A DNA stretch of 64,000 nt from Phycicoccus sp. Soil748 (GCF_001428025.1 NZ_LMSC01000005.1:249313-313312); one strand, 5' to 3'. Positions 41,309 to 51,338 are shown, counted from the stretch's first letter. The notes: generated by a model from the sequence alone, not told the origin. Made by a program: numbers and translations.

Positions 41309-44059
41309 GTGCTGCACGGCCGTGAGCCCGAACGCGCGCGTCTTGCCGCCCTGGTGGACCAAGCACGCGCTGGCACCGGCGCCGTCGTGGTCCTGGTCGG
41401 AGAGCCCGGGGTCGGCAAGAGCGCCCTGTTGCACGACCTGACCACCGAAGGAGACCGCTCCGGTGGAGCTGGGGACGTCCGGGTCCTGCGCACTGCTGGC
41501 GTCGAGTCCGAGTCACCGCTGCCGTACGCGGCGCTGTACCGCCTGCTGCGTCCCGTCGTGAGCTTCGACCACCTGCCCGGCCCTCAGGCGAGGGCGTTGC
41601 GGGTCGCGTTCGGCCTGGAGGACGGACCTGCTGTGGAGCCGTTCCTCGTCGGGGTCGCCACCCTGTCCGTCCTGACGGACGCAGCAGAACCCGGTCACCC
41701 GCTGCTGGTGGTGGTCGACGATGCGCACTGGCTCGACTCGGCGTCCGCGGACGCGTTGTTGTTCGCCGCCCGTCAGCTGGTCGCGGACCCGGTGGCCATG
41801 GTGTTCGCCGCGCGCACCGGCGACACGGCAGGACGGGAGTTCGCCGCGGCCGGACTGCCGGTCCTGCAGGTCGACGGGTTGGATGACACGGCCGCCCGGC
41901 AGCTCCTCGACCAGCGTGCCGGAGAGCCCGTGTCGGGCGAGGTCGCCGAGCGCCTGGTCCGCGAGACCGGCGGGAACCCGCTCGCGCTGCTCGAGCTGCC
42001 TACCGGGCTCAGCAGCGAACAGCTGCAGGGAATGGCGCCGTTGCCGCCGCGGCTCGCGTTGACCGCAGGGGTGGAACGCGCGTTCCTCGACCGGTGTCGA
42101 CGCCTGGCCCCCCGGGTGCAGACCCTGGTGCTGGTGGCGGCTGCCGATGCGACCGGACGGGTCGGCACCGTCCGGGAGGCGGCCGCCGCCCTCGGTGCCG
42201 ACGCGGCCTCGTGGGATGACGCGGAGCGAGCCGGCCTGCTCTCGGTCACCGGGGACGTCGTGGCTGTCCGGCACCCGCTGGTTCGGTCGGCGGTGTACCA
42301 GGCCGCGACCAGCTTCGAACAGCGCCAGGTGCACCGCGCCCTAGCGGAGGCAGTCGGCGCCGATGACCCGGACCGGGCCACCTGGCACCGCGCCGCGGCA
42401 GCCGACGGACCCGACGCCGACGTGGCCGGCGCCCTTGCCGACGTGGCCGTCCGGGCCGAGCAGCGCGGTGGCCACCGAGCCGCAGCGGACGCGTTCGAGC
42501 GCTCGGCCGCCCTGACCGCAGACGAAGCGGACCGAGCGACCCGCCTGTTCGGCGCCGGGCGCACCGCATGGGCAGCCGGGCAGGCGGTCCGTGCCCGCGC
42601 CCTGGCGTCCTCCGCCCGCGAGCTCGCGGTCGACCCGTCGCAGCGAGCCGACGTCGACCGTCTCCGCGCCCGCATCGAGGTCAACGTCGGGTCCGCTGTC
42701 GACGCCCACCGCATCTTCACCGTCGCCGCGCGCACCGTTGCCGACCACGACACCGGGCGCGCCCTGGAGATGGCCTGCGCGGCCGCCCTGAACCGCACCT
42801 ACGGCGCCGACAGCGGAGCCACCCTGGGTGCGGACGTGCTCACGCGGCTGCTGGCTCCGACCGAGCAGGACTCACCACGGACCACCTGCCTGCGGCTGCT
42901 GCTCAGGACCCTCACCGCGTCCGGGGACCAGGACTGGGGTCGGACCACTCCCGCCCTCGAGCAGGCCCTCGACGCCGGGCGGGAGGTGGAGGACCTGGAC
43001 GTGATGGGCAACCTCGGCAACACCGCCCTGCACCTGGGCCATGACGGAGGAGCTCGCTTCTACTACTCGGCCATGGAGGCCGCCGCGCGCGAGGCGGGCG
43101 CCGGCATGGTCGTCATCTACGCCCTCGAACGAATCATGTTCGCCCAGCTCCCCACCGGCTCATGGACCCTGGTGGCAAGCTCTGCCGATGAAGCGCTCAC
43201 GTTGGCGCGCAGCGTCGGCCAATGGCCGTTGACAGCCGCGCCGCTGGCCTGCCTGGCCCTGCTTGCGTCCCTGACCGGCGGCAAGGACTACGACCAGCAC
43301 GTCGCTGACCTCGAGGACGTCGTCGCCCAGCACCCGTTGGGCATCATGACCGGCCCCGCACAGGACGTCAGCCGATGGGCCAAGGCAGCCCGCGCGACCG
43401 CGCACGGCGATGCTGCAGCAGCGCTGCACCACCTCTCGGGACTGAAGGTCCCTGCCCTGCACCGGCTCGCCACGGTCGACCGCCTCGAAGCCGCCGTACG
43501 GGCGGGCGACACCCCCCGAGCCCGCGCCTGGGTCGAGGAGCTCGCCCCTTTCGCCGAGGGAACCGGCCTCCCGTGGGCCCTCGGCGCCGTCCACCTCGGT
43601 CACGCCCTGACCGCGGTGGACCCGGCCGAAGCCACAGTGGCGTTCGAGCGGGCGGTCGGCCACTACCGCAACGCCGGACGACCCTACGACCTCGCACGGA
43701 CCCAGCTCGCGTATGGGGAGTTCCTGCGTCGCAGCAACCACCGGGTCGACGCACGCACCCACCTGCGGCCGGCACTGGAGACCTTCACCGAGCTCGGCGC
43801 CAGCCCGCTGGTGGAGCGCGCCACCCAGGAGCTGCGCGCCTCCGGCGAGACCGCCCGCAAACGGGACCCGTCCACGCTGCTGGACCTGACCCCGATGGAG
43901 CTCAAGGTCGCCCAGCTGGTCAGCACCGGCCTGTCGAACAAGGACGTCGCCGCCCAGTGCTGGGTGTCACCGCGCACGGTGGCGTTCCACCTGCGCAACG
44001 TCTTCACCAAGGTCGGCGTCAGCTCCCGCACCGAGCTCGCCCTGCTCGACCTCAGCTGA
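41309..44059 (+). CDS. LuxR-family transcriptional regulator with AAA+ ATPase domain (LAL/MalT-like)
   Basis: The 916-residue protein begins LHGREPERARLAALV, has a Walker A loop GEPGVGKSALL (about residue 31), Walker B LLVVVDDAHWLD (about residue 131), a long helical middle of TPR-like pairs (about residues 380-840), and a C-terminal LuxR HTH (LTPMELKVAQLVSTGLSNKD ... WVSPRTVAFHLRNVFTKV). Large ATP-binding LuxR regulators activate neighbouring genes after ligand binding. The exporter 151 bp downstream is a likely target (inference). The start is fixed by the leaderless promoter; the frame stays open far upstream across the preceding gene. Confidence 0.92.
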   Translation: MLHGREPERARLAALVDQARAGTGAVVVLVGEPGVGKSALLHDLTTEGDRSGGAGDVRVLRTAGVESESPLPYAALYRLLRPVVSFDHLPGPQARALRVAFGLEDGPAVEPFLVGVATLSVLTDAAEPGHPLLVVVDDAHWLDSASADALLFAARQLVADPVAMVFAARTGDTAGREFAAAGLPVLQVDGLDDTAARQLLDQRAGEPVSGEVAERLVRETGGNPLALLELPTGLSSEQLQGMAPLPPRLALTAGVERAFLDRCRRLAPRVQTLVLVAAADATGRVGTVREAAAALGADAASWDDAERAGLLSVTGDVVAVRHPLVRSAVYQAATSFEQRQVHRALAEAVGADDPDRATWHRAAAADGPDADVAGALADVAVRAEQRGGHRAAADAFERSAALTADEADRATRLFGAGRTAWAAGQAVRARALASSARELAVDPSQRADVDRLRARIEVNVGSAVDAHRIFTVAARTVADHDTGRALEMACAAALNRTYGADSGATLGADVLTRLLAPTEQDSPRTTCLRLLLRTLTASGDQDWGRTTPALEQALDAGREVEDLDVMGNLGNTALHLGHDGGARFYYSAMEAAAREAGAGMVVIYALERIMFAQLPTGSWTLVASSADEALTLARSVGQWPLTAAPLACLALLASLTGGKDYDQHVADLEDVVAQHPLGIMTGPAQDVSRWAKAARATAHGDAAAALHHLSGLKVPALHRLATVDRLEAAVRAGDTPRARAWVEELAPFAEGTGLPWALGAVHLGHALTAVDPAEATVAFERAVGHYRNAGRPYDLARTQLAYGEFLRRSNHRVDARTHLRPALETFTELGASPLVERATQELRASGETARKRDPSTLLDLTPMELKVAQLVSTGLSNKDVAAQCWVSPRTVAFHLRNVFTKVGVSSRTELALLDLS

Positions 44060-44152
44060 CCCTTCGCTGCAGCCCACGGCACCAGGCTCCTGCCGCACCC
44101 CGGCCATTTGACCGGCGCGAGCTGCGCGCGCTCGGACGACGGTGGTCATCGC

Positions 44153-44180
44153 CCCACCAACAGCCGGACCCGGTGGTGGG
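44153..44180. promoter_or_regulatory. inverted repeat upstream of the exporter gene
   Basis: CCCACCA (44153-44159) and TGGTGGG (44174-44180) flank a 14-bp spacer, 30 bp before the exporter ATG. It could be a LuxR or other operator, or a 5' mRNA hairpin. The rest of the 151-bp gap shows no clear -10. Confidence 0.4.
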
Positions 44181-44210
44181 CCGCCAACCGAGACCGTCCA
44201 AGGAGTTGTC

Positions 44211-45746
44211 ATGCACGCCAAGCCCACCGCTGAAGCGCTCGCGGTCCACACCGCGACCACCCAGCCCGCTCCGCACACCCCCACCAGCACCACCCGCCAC
44301 CGTCACGCACCCGCACCTGCCCACCACGGCGTCGAAGCGCAGGGGCCGCGCAGGTCCTGGGTCGTCCTGGCCCTCGCCCTCGCCGCGCAGATCCTCGTCG
44401 TCCTGGACATCTCCGTCGTCAACACGGCACTGCCGACCATCGGGCGCGACCTGCACCTGGACGGGTCCGACATGCAGTGGGTGGTCACCGCCTACCTGAT
44501 GATGTCCGGCGGGGGACTGCTGTTCGGCGGTCGCATCGCCGACCTGCTGTCCCGCAAGTGGGTGTTCCTGACCGGTCTGACCGTGTTCACCATCGCATCC
44601 ATCGTCAGCGGATTCGCCGGCAGCGCAGGCGAGCTCATCGCCGCGCGCGCCGGACAGGGCCTCGCCGCAGCGCTGACGACCCCGGCCGCGCTGTCGATCA
44701 TCATGACCACGTACTCCGGCGCGCAGCGCCGCCTGGCCCTGACCCTGTGGGGTGCTGTCGGGTCCCTCGGCGTCGCCGCCGGCGTCCTGCTCGGCGGAGC
44801 CCTCACCACCTGGGCCGGATGGGAGACCATCTTCTTCATCAACGCCCCGATCGGCGCCGTCGCCCTGGTCGCCGGGCTCAAGGTCATCCCGGCCGCCACC
44901 ACCCCTGCCGTCACCCTCAAGCAGTTCGACGTCGTCGGTGCCGCAGCCGTCATCGGCAGCCTCGCCACCCTCGTCTACGGACTCGGAGCCACCGAGCAGC
45001 ACGGCTGGCTCTCCGCCCGCGTGCTGGCCGCGTTCGCCGCCTCAGCGGTCCTCGCCGTGGCGTTCACGGTGCGGGAGGGCAGGGCCACCAACCCGCTCGT
45101 CCCGCCGCACACGTGGAAGGTCAAGTCCCTCGTGTCCGGCACCACCGTCATGCTCGGCGTCAGCGGCATCCTGGTCGGGACCGTGTTCCTCGCGTCCATC
45201 TTCGTCCAGACCGTCATCGGGTACTCCGCCATCCAGGCAGGCGTGGCGTTCGTCCCGTTCGCCCTGGCGATCACCGCCGGTACCGTCGTCGCCAGGCACG
45301 CCATGGCCCACGGCACCCCGCGGGTCATCGCCGCTGTCGGCCTGGTCATCGTGGCCGCAGGAGCGCTCCTGCTCTCCCAGGCGTCCGCCGGGTCCGCCTT
45401 CGCCACCGGCGTCCTGCCCGGGCTGGCCGTCATCGGCCTGGGCGTCGGCATGGTCTTCGCCCCCGTGTCCGTCACCGCCATGGCCGGCATCCCTGCGCAG
45501 CACGCCGGGATGGCGTCGGGGTTCCTCATGACCGGGCACGAAGTCGGTGCCGCCCTCGGTGTGGCCGTCCTGTCCGCAGTCGCCAGCACCGCCGGCAGCC
45601 TGGCCAGCGCCACCGGCGTCGTCGACGGCTTCGACCGCGGGTTCCTCGCCGCCGCCGGCATCGCCGTCCTCCTGGCCGTGTTCGCCTACCTGCGGATGCC
45701 CAGCCAGCGCGTCGAAGGCGGCGCCGGGATGCACATGCACCACTGA
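44211..45746 (+). CDS. DHA2-type MFS drug/H+ antiporter
   Basis: The 511-residue transporter has a His/Pro-rich cytosolic N-terminus of about 48 residues, then about 14 helices. Motif C-like and family marks include VVLDISVVNTALPTIGRDL (TM1), GGRIADLLSRKWVFL (motif A) and GWETIFFINAPIGAVAL, as in EmrB/QacA-type exporters. It probably expels a toxic compound. The C-terminus ends GMHMHH, a possible metal-binding tail. AGGAG lies 5 bp before the ATG. It is followed by a 15-bp perfect terminator. The LuxR regulator upstream may control it. Confidence 0.92.
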   Translation: MHAKPTAEALAVHTATTQPAPHTPTSTTRHRHAPAPAHHGVEAQGPRRSWVVLALALAAQILVVLDISVVNTALPTIGRDLHLDGSDMQWVVTAYLMMSGGGLLFGGRIADLLSRKWVFLTGLTVFTIASIVSGFAGSAGELIAARAGQGLAAALTTPAALSIIMTTYSGAQRRLALTLWGAVGSLGVAAGVLLGGALTTWAGWETIFFINAPIGAVALVAGLKVIPAATTPAVTLKQFDVVGAAAVIGSLATLVYGLGATEQHGWLSARVLAAFAASAVLAVAFTVREGRATNPLVPPHTWKVKSLVSGTTVMLGVSGILVGTVFLASIFVQTVIGYSAIQAGVAFVPFALAITAGTVVARHAMAHGTPRVIAAVGLVIVAAGALLLSQASAGSAFATGVLPGLAVIGLGVGMVFAPVSVTAMAGIPAQHAGMASGFLMTGHEVGAALGVAVLSAVASTAGSLASATGVVDGFDRGFLAAAGIAVLLAVFAYLRMPSQRVEGGAGMHMHH

Positions 45747-45767
45747 GCCGACCAGCAGCGCAGCACA

Positions 45768-45801
45768 CTCGAGCGCGGACCCCCCCGGGTCCGCGCTCGA
45801 G
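45768..45801. terminator. bidirectional terminator between exporter and hydrolase
   Basis: CTCGAGCGCGGACCC (45768-45782) and GGGTCCGCGCTCGAG (45787-45801) form a perfect 15-bp stem with a CCCC loop. It abuts the stop codon of the convergent hydrolase gene. Confidence 0.85.
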
Positions 45802-47190
45802 CTACTTGCTGAGCTGGGTGTGGTGACGAACCGCTGACACCACATCCATGATGGCTTGGCTGCTCTGCGCCCCGTCAGGCTGCTTGGCCACCAGGTCCTC
45901 ATGGGCCGCACCGACGACGGTGCGGTGCGCACTGTTCGTCGACAGGGCTGCCAGGCGGTCCTGCCTGGCAGCCCAGTCCGGGGCGCTTCCCTTGCCTGCT
46001 GTCACGACCACCAGTGGCTTGGCCCCGAAGTCGGTCAGATCCCCCGCCTGCTCCATCGCCCGGTTCGACTGGACGTACTCGTCGATCGTGCTCTTGACCG
46101 TGTTCGCCTTCGCGATGCTCGCGCGGACCTCGTCGCGCGACCTCGGCGGAAGGGTGCCCGCCTCCACGTGCGAGTACAACCGGCTGAACCCGACCTCCCC
46201 GAGCGTGGCGACCATCGCCGACAGGTGACTCATCACGTCGTACGACCCCGACCTCGTCACCTTCGTCAGGTTCGTCGCCGGCTTGGGTGCGGTGGAGTCG
46301 AGCAGCACCATCCCGACGACCTCGTCGGGGTACCGGGCGGCGAACGCCAACGTGTACAGGCCACCGAAGGAGTGACCGGCCACCACGTAGGGCCCGGCGA
46401 CGTGCGCCCGCGCCAGCAACGTGTGCAGGTCGGTCACCAGGGCAGCACCGTCCTGCGGTGCATCCGCCGGGTCGCTCCACCCGCGCCCGGCCCGGTCGTA
46501 CACGCACACCCTGGTCTGCTTGGCGACAGCCGGCGATATCCACCCGGTGTTCGAGGAGAACTCACCAGCACCGGGCTGCAGCAGCACGGTCGGCGTGCCG
46601 GATCCTGTGCAGCGCAGGTGCAGGCTGCGCCCGCCGACATCGACCAGCTGGCCGGGCATCGGGAACGCCTTCGCATCCGCCCACGCACCCACTGCCTGGT
46701 ACACACCACCCAGCGACGTCAGCGCCAGCAGCACCAGCAGCGGCAGCACCAGCAACGCCCGGCTCCGACTGTGCAGGTGCCGACGCGTCTGCCTCCACGC
46801 AAAGAGGACCAACGCCAGCAGGACCGGTGGCCACACCCACGCCAGTGCACCCGTCACCGACCCGCCGAACGCCAGCAGCAGCACACCCCCAGCCCCCATG
46901 AACGCAGCAAACGCCCACGCCCACCGCTGCGGCTGGTCCGTGATCCGGGTGGACAGGCCCGCCAACAACGCCCACCCGAGCGCGTACCCGCACAGCAGCG
47001 CCCCCGTGACACGAGGAACCTCGGTCGTGACGAACGTAGCCACGGCCAGGAGCAGCGCGGCCAGCCAGCCGGCAGCCAACGACCCGACCACCACCAGCCA
47101 CACCCGGTCGCGATCACCCGGACTCGAACCCGAAGTGATCCCGTCCCTGCGACGAGGAGCGCGATGCGATGCGGTCGAGGTAGTCGCCAT
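45802..47190 (-). CDS. membrane-anchored alpha/beta hydrolase
   Basis: The 462-residue protein has an N-terminal membrane region of about four helices (about residues 30-155), then an alpha/beta hydrolase domain. It contains the oxyanion region LLQPGAGEFSSNTGW, VYDRAGRGWSD, the nucleophile elbow VAGHSFGGLYTL (Ser about residue 281), an Asp in VLLDSTAPKP, and a C-terminal His in VVGAAHEDLV. The catalytic triad is therefore complete. It is probably an esterase or lipase-like hydrolase acting at the membrane. The ATG at 47190 is preferred over an upstream frame that lacks conserved sequence. Confidence 0.82.
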   Translation of the reverse strand: MATTSTASHRAPRRRDGITSGSSPGDRDRVWLVVVGSLAAGWLAALLLAVATFVTTEVPRVTGALLCGYALGWALLAGLSTRITDQPQRWAWAFAAFMGAGGVLLLAFGGSVTGALAWVWPPVLLALVLFAWRQTRRHLHSRSRALLVLPLLVLLALTSLGGVYQAVGAWADAKAFPMPGQLVDVGGRSLHLRCTGSGTPTVLLQPGAGEFSSNTGWISPAVAKQTRVCVYDRAGRGWSDPADAPQDGAALVTDLHTLLARAHVAGPYVVAGHSFGGLYTLAFAARYPDEVVGMVLLDSTAPKPATNLTKVTRSGSYDVMSHLSAMVATLGEVGFSRLYSHVEAGTLPPRSRDEVRASIAKANTVKSTIDEYVQSNRAMEQAGDLTDFGAKPLVVVTAGKGSAPDWAARQDRLAALSTNSAHRTVVGAAHEDLVAKQPDGAQSSQAIMDVVSAVRHHTQLSK

Positions 47191-47350
47191 GCCGGACTCG
47201 ATTCCATGCACTGCTGGCGTCGCGCGAGTACGGCCACCCGTACTTGGGGCACGTGCCGTCACCCCACGGTAGGCGTCGCCGCCCAGCGCCTGAAACCCCC
47301 CATGGTGACCACTTCCACGGCAGGTCCTGGGCGAGCAGACGCAGGGGAGG

Positions 47351-48562
47351 TCAGCCGCCCGAGGGCTTGCCGTCGGTGCCGGGCGGCGGGGACTCCAGCG
47401 GCTTGTCCTCGCGCAGGTCGGTGAACAGCGCCTTGGCGCGGGCGGTGTCCCACTTGACCGAGCTGCCGGCGTTGGTCTGGTAGTTCAGGTCCTGGATCGG
47501 GACGACCAGGCTCAGCCCCTTGTCCTGCGACACCGCCCGCATCGCGAGCAGCACCCGGCTGGCGTCACGCATGGAGGTGTCCTCGCCGACGATGAGCCCC
47601 TTGGCGGACGCGTGGCTGAACGACCAGTACCGCGTCGGGACCAGCACCGTCGAGGGGGTGAGGGCCTTCTTCATGATGGCCGAGAGGAACTGGCGCTGGC
47701 GCTCTGCACGGCCGATGTCGCCGCGCGGGTCGGAGTAGCGGGCGCGGACGTAGCCCAGGGCGTTCCTGCCGTCGAGGACCTGGCAGCCCTTCTGCAGGTT
47801 GATGCCGGCCTTCTTGTCGTTCATGTGGAACGGCACGCAGATGTTCACGCCACCCACGCTGTCGACGACGGAGGCGAAACCGGCGAAGCCGATCTCGACG
47901 TAGCCGTCGATGTGCAGGTCGGTGACCTGCTCGACGGTCTCGACCAGCAGGTTGGGGCCGCCGAAGGAGAACGCGGCGTTGATCTTGTTGCTGCCCTTGC
48001 CCGGGATCGGCACGTAGCTGTCGCGGGGGAGCGACACCAGCGACGGCTTGCCGCCGCTCTGGGGCACGTGCACGAGGATGATCGAGTCGGTGCGCCGGCC
48101 GGCCGCATTGCCGGTGGCGTACTCCTTCTTCTGGGCAGCGGTCAGGCCCTCGCGGCTGTCGGAGCCGACCAGGAGGTAGTTGTAGCCCTTGCTCTGGGCG
48201 GGGCGGGTGCCGCCGGGGGTGGTGTCGACCTTGGTGACGGTCTTCCACGCGTGCCACGGGGTGTAGGCCATGAACGCCAGCCAGGCGACGAGCAGCAGCA
48301 CCAGGACGCGGACGACGGGGAAGCGACGACGGCGCGGTGCGTGAGTCCCCTCCCGCGTGGAGCCGGACCCGGTGGCAGCGCCCCCGCCCGCGGCGCCGGC
48401 AGCGACGCCCCCCGTACCGGCTGCGGCGCGGTCGCGCTTGCGGCCGCGGACGTCGACGACGTAGACGTCATCGGGGTCGTCGGACCGCGGGGCGGTCCTG
48501 ACGCCCTCGCCGCGCTGGGGGATGGGGCGTGCGTCGTCGGGCCCGGGGTGGCGTCCACTCAT
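47351..48562 (-). CDS. LytR-CpsA-Psr (LCP) family glycopolymer ligase
   Basis: The 403-residue protein has a long, disordered basic N-terminus, one transmembrane helix (VVRVLVLLLVAWLAFMAYTP, about residues 84-103) and an extracellular LCP domain. It shows LLVGSDSREG, RRTDSIILVHVP, SLPRDSYVPIPG and RARYSDPRGDIGRAERQRQF with the phosphate-binding Arg residues. LCP enzymes attach teichoic acids or other glycopolymers from undecaprenyl pyrophosphate to peptidoglycan. It diverges from a second LCP gene and marks the start of the wall-polymer locus. Confidence 0.93.
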   Translation of the reverse strand: MSGRHPGPDDARPIPQRGEGVRTAPRSDDPDDVYVVDVRGRKRDRAAAGTGGVAAGAAGGGAATGSGSTREGTHAPRRRRFPVVRVLVLLLVAWLAFMAYTPWHAWKTVTKVDTTPGGTRPAQSKGYNYLLVGSDSREGLTAAQKKEYATGNAAGRRTDSIILVHVPQSGGKPSLVSLPRDSYVPIPGKGSNKINAAFSFGGPNLLVETVEQVTDLHIDGYVEIGFAGFASVVDSVGGVNICVPFHMNDKKAGINLQKGCQVLDGRNALGYVRARYSDPRGDIGRAERQRQFLSAIMKKALTPSTVLVPTRYWSFSHASAKGLIVGEDTSMRDASRVLLAMRAVSQDKGLSLVVPIQDLNYQTNAGSSVKWDTARAKALFTDLREDKPLESPPPGTDGKPSGG

Positions 48563-48738
48563 CCGGCCAGTGTCCGCTGTGACGGGGACGCGTGGCAAAA
48601 CGCCACGACGGGCCGATGGCGACGAGCTGGCCCTTCCAGACGGCCGGCCCGACACGCCTGAGCAGTGCCTGAGGACGACACTCGGACAATCCCACACGTC
48701 ACAGGAATCCCACGGGCCCCGCCCCATACTGGTCGACC

Positions 48739-50283
48739 ATGAGCAGCACCCACGTCGCGCCCCGCGAGGACGCCGAGGCCGGCGTGTACGTGTCCGGCCG
48801 CCCGGACCGCAGCCTGGCCGACTCCGAGGTGCTCGCACCCCGGATGCGCCGCCGACGGGCGTTCACCCTGGTGCTGCTGACCCTCCTCGTCCCCGGCAGC
48901 GCGCAGCTGGTGGCAGGCCACCGGCAGCTCGGCCGGGTCGGCATCCGCGCCTGGCTCGGTGTGGTCGGCCTCGTCGTCGTGCTGGGCCTGCTCCTCCTCA
49001 CCGACCGGTCGCTCGCGATCAGCGTCATCGGCCGGGCCTGGGTGCTCTCGTGCCTGGAGCTCCTCCTCATCGGTTTCGCGGCGCTGTGGGCGGTCCTGTT
49101 CGTCGACGCGTGGCGACTGGGTCGCCCCGGCAGCCTGCTCATCCGCGCCCGCCGCGTGCTCACGGCCGTGACCGCCGCGCTGCTCGTGGTCACCTCCGGC
49201 AGCCTCGTGTACGCCGCGAGCAGCGTGGGCGCCGGGCGCCAGGCCCTGGGCTCGCTGTTCTCCGACGCCGCCGCGGCCGGTGCGGTCAACGGCCGCTACA
49301 ACGTGCTGCTGCTCGGTGCCGACACCGGCAAGGACCGCGTCGGCACGCGGCCCGACAGCATCCAGGTCGTGAGCATCGACGCGAAGACCGGTGCCCCGGT
49401 GACCTTCGGGTTCTCCCGCGACACCGAGAACATCGACTTCCGTCCCGGCTCCACCATGGCCCGGCTGATGCCCGAGGGCTGGAACTGCGGCGACCAGTGC
49501 CTGCTCAACGGCCTGTACACGTGGGGCCATGACCATGCCAAGCTCTTCCCGCCCGGCACCGCGGACCCGGGGCTCGTCGCCACCCGTGAGGCGGTCGAGG
49601 CGCTGAGCGGCCTGAAGATCCAGTACTACGTCATGGTCGACCTCAGCGGGTTCAAGCAGATGGTCGACGCCGTGGGCGGCCTCGACGTCACGGTGCGCTA
49701 CCGCACGCCGATCGGCGGTGGCACCTCGCCGATCGTCGGCTGGATCGAGCCCGGACGCCAGCACCTCGACGGCTGGCACGCCCTCTGGTACGCCCGCTCA
49801 CGCCAGGGCTCGACCAACTACGAGCGCATGGCGCGCCAGCGCTGCGTGCTCACGGCGATGGCCGGCCAGCTCGACCCCCAGACGGTCCTGCTGCGCTTCC
49901 AGAAGATCGCCTCAGCGAGCTCGGGCCTGATCCGCACCGACCTGCCGCAGTCCGAGCTCGGCCGGTTCGCCGACCTGGCGATGAAGGCCCGCTCGCAGAA
50001 GATCCGCAGCGTCAACTTCGTGCCGCCGCTGGTCAAGCCGTGGGCCTACGACCCGGCCGTCATCACCTCGACCGTCAGCCGGACCATCGCCGCGTCCGAG
50101 AAGGCGGCGAAGAAGCACACCGCGACGAGCAAGGCGGCTGCGCCGGCGGCCGCGAGGCCGAAGCCGTCCAAGGCCCCCTCGGCGCCCAAGGCGCAGCCCG
50201 GGACGGCCGTGCAGGACCCCGCCAAGGCAGCGGGCAACGCGGCGGAGGACGACCTGTCCTCCGTATGCTCTGCAACCTCATGA
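48739..50283 (+). CDS. LCP family glycopolymer ligase, multi-spanning type
   Basis: The 514-residue protein has about four N-terminal helices (about residues 45-165) instead of one, then an LCP domain: LLLGADTGKDRVGTRPDS, FGFSRDTENIDF, WYARSRQGSTNYERMARQRC. The catalytic Arg and Asp residues are kept. The C-terminus is a basic, Ala/Pro/Lys-rich tail (AKKHTATSKAAAPAAARPKP). CATACT lies 8 bp before the ATG. The extra helices are typical of one actinobacterial LCP subgroup. It overlaps the next glycosyltransferase by 4 bp. Confidence 0.92.
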   Translation: MSSTHVAPREDAEAGVYVSGRPDRSLADSEVLAPRMRRRRAFTLVLLTLLVPGSAQLVAGHRQLGRVGIRAWLGVVGLVVVLGLLLLTDRSLAISVIGRAWVLSCLELLLIGFAALWAVLFVDAWRLGRPGSLLIRARRVLTAVTAALLVVTSGSLVYAASSVGAGRQALGSLFSDAAAAGAVNGRYNVLLLGADTGKDRVGTRPDSIQVVSIDAKTGAPVTFGFSRDTENIDFRPGSTMARLMPEGWNCGDQCLLNGLYTWGHDHAKLFPPGTADPGLVATREAVEALSGLKIQYYVMVDLSGFKQMVDAVGGLDVTVRYRTPIGGGTSPIVGWIEPGRQHLDGWHALWYARSRQGSTNYERMARQRCVLTAMAGQLDPQTVLLRFQKIASASSGLIRTDLPQSELGRFADLAMKARSQKIRSVNFVPPLVKPWAYDPAVITSTVSRTIAASEKAAKKHTATSKAAAPAAARPKPSKAPSAPKAQPGTAVQDPAKAAGNAAEDDLSSVCSATS

Positions 50284-51305
50284 CGAGCACGCCCCCCACC
50301 GACGCCCCCCGCCCTGCCGCCGACGCCGCTCCCCGCGTCGGGGTGGTCATGCCGATCCTCAACGAGGAGCGGCACCTGGTGGAGGCGGTCGACGCCGTCC
50401 TCGGCCAGGACTACGACGGACCGCTGCACCTCGTCCTCGCGCTCGGCCCGAGCCATGACCGCACCGACGCGCTCGCCGCCGAGCTGGCCGCGCGCGACGC
50501 GCGGGTCCGCACCGTGCACAACCCCTCGGGCCGCACGCCCGAGGCGCTGAACGCCGCCATCGCCGCCCTGGACCCGGACGTCGAGGTCGTCGTGCGCGTG
50601 GACGGCCACGGGGTGCTCGACCGCGACTACGTGGGCACGGCGGTCGACCTGCTCGCCGAGACCGGGGCGGCCAACGTCGGCGGGCTCATGGACGCCGAGG
50701 GTGTCACCTCGTTCGAGCGCGCGGTCGCCGCCGCCATGACCTCGCGGCTCGGGGTGGGCTCCGCCCGTTTCCACACCGGCGGTGAGCCCGGCCCCGCGGA
50801 CACCGTCTACCTCGGCGTGTTCCGCAGCGAGTGGCTGCGCCGCACCGGCGGCTACGACCCGCGGTTCGTCCGCGCGCAGGACTGGGAGCTCAACCACCGC
50901 ATCCGCGAGGCCGGCGGCTTGGTCTGGTTCTCGCCACGGTTGCGCGTCGCCTACCGCCCCCGCCCCACCCTGGCCGCGCTCGCGCGCCAGTACCGCGACT
51001 ACGGCCGCTGGCGTCGCGTCGTCGCCCGGACGCACTCCGGCACCATCAACGCGCGGTACCTCGCGCCGCCGGCGGCGCTCGCCGGCGTCGTGGTCGGGCT
51101 GGTCGGCGGGTTCGTGTGGTGGCCGCTGTGGCTGGTGCCCGGCGTCTACCTCGCCGCGACGACGGTCGGTGGCCTCACCGTCCGCGACGACCGGCTGAAG
51201 GGCAGCGACCGGCTGTGGCTGCCCGTGGTGCTGCCCACCATGCACCTCAGCTGGGGCTGGGGCTTCCTCACCAGCCGCGTGCGCATCGAGGAGCCTGCGG
51301 CCTGA
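50280..51305 (+). CDS. GT2 glycosyltransferase, ExoA-like with C-terminal membrane helices
   Basis: The 341-residue protein starts its GT-A domain with VGVVMPILNEERHLVEAV, has RVDGHGVLD as the Asp-containing metal motif, and RAQDWELNHRIREAGG near residue 200 as acceptor/catalytic region. A C-terminal pair of hydrophobic helices (ALAGVVVGLVGGFVW and the segment after it) anchors it. It resembles ExoA-type succinoglycan glycosyltransferases. ATG 50280 overlaps the LCP stop (ATGA); an in-frame ATG at 50265 is also possible. The donor sugar is unknown. Confidence 0.88.
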   Translation: MTSTPPTDAPRPAADAAPRVGVVMPILNEERHLVEAVDAVLGQDYDGPLHLVLALGPSHDRTDALAAELAARDARVRTVHNPSGRTPEALNAAIAALDPDVEVVVRVDGHGVLDRDYVGTAVDLLAETGAANVGGLMDAEGVTSFERAVAAAMTSRLGVGSARFHTGGEPGPADTVYLGVFRSEWLRRTGGYDPRFVRAQDWELNHRIREAGGLVWFSPRLRVAYRPRPTLAALARQYRDYGRWRRVVARTHSGTINARYLAPPAALAGVVVGLVGGFVWWPLWLVPGVYLAATTVGGLTVRDDRLKGSDRLWLPVVLPTMHLSWGWGFLTSRVRIEEPAA

Positions 51306-51338
51306 GCCGCCACGTCGGGCACCCGGTCCCACACCCAA

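Noticed and set aside
41309..47190. Genomic island
   Set aside because: No integrase, tRNA, direct repeats or clear composition change mark its borders, so transfer cannot be claimed from this window.
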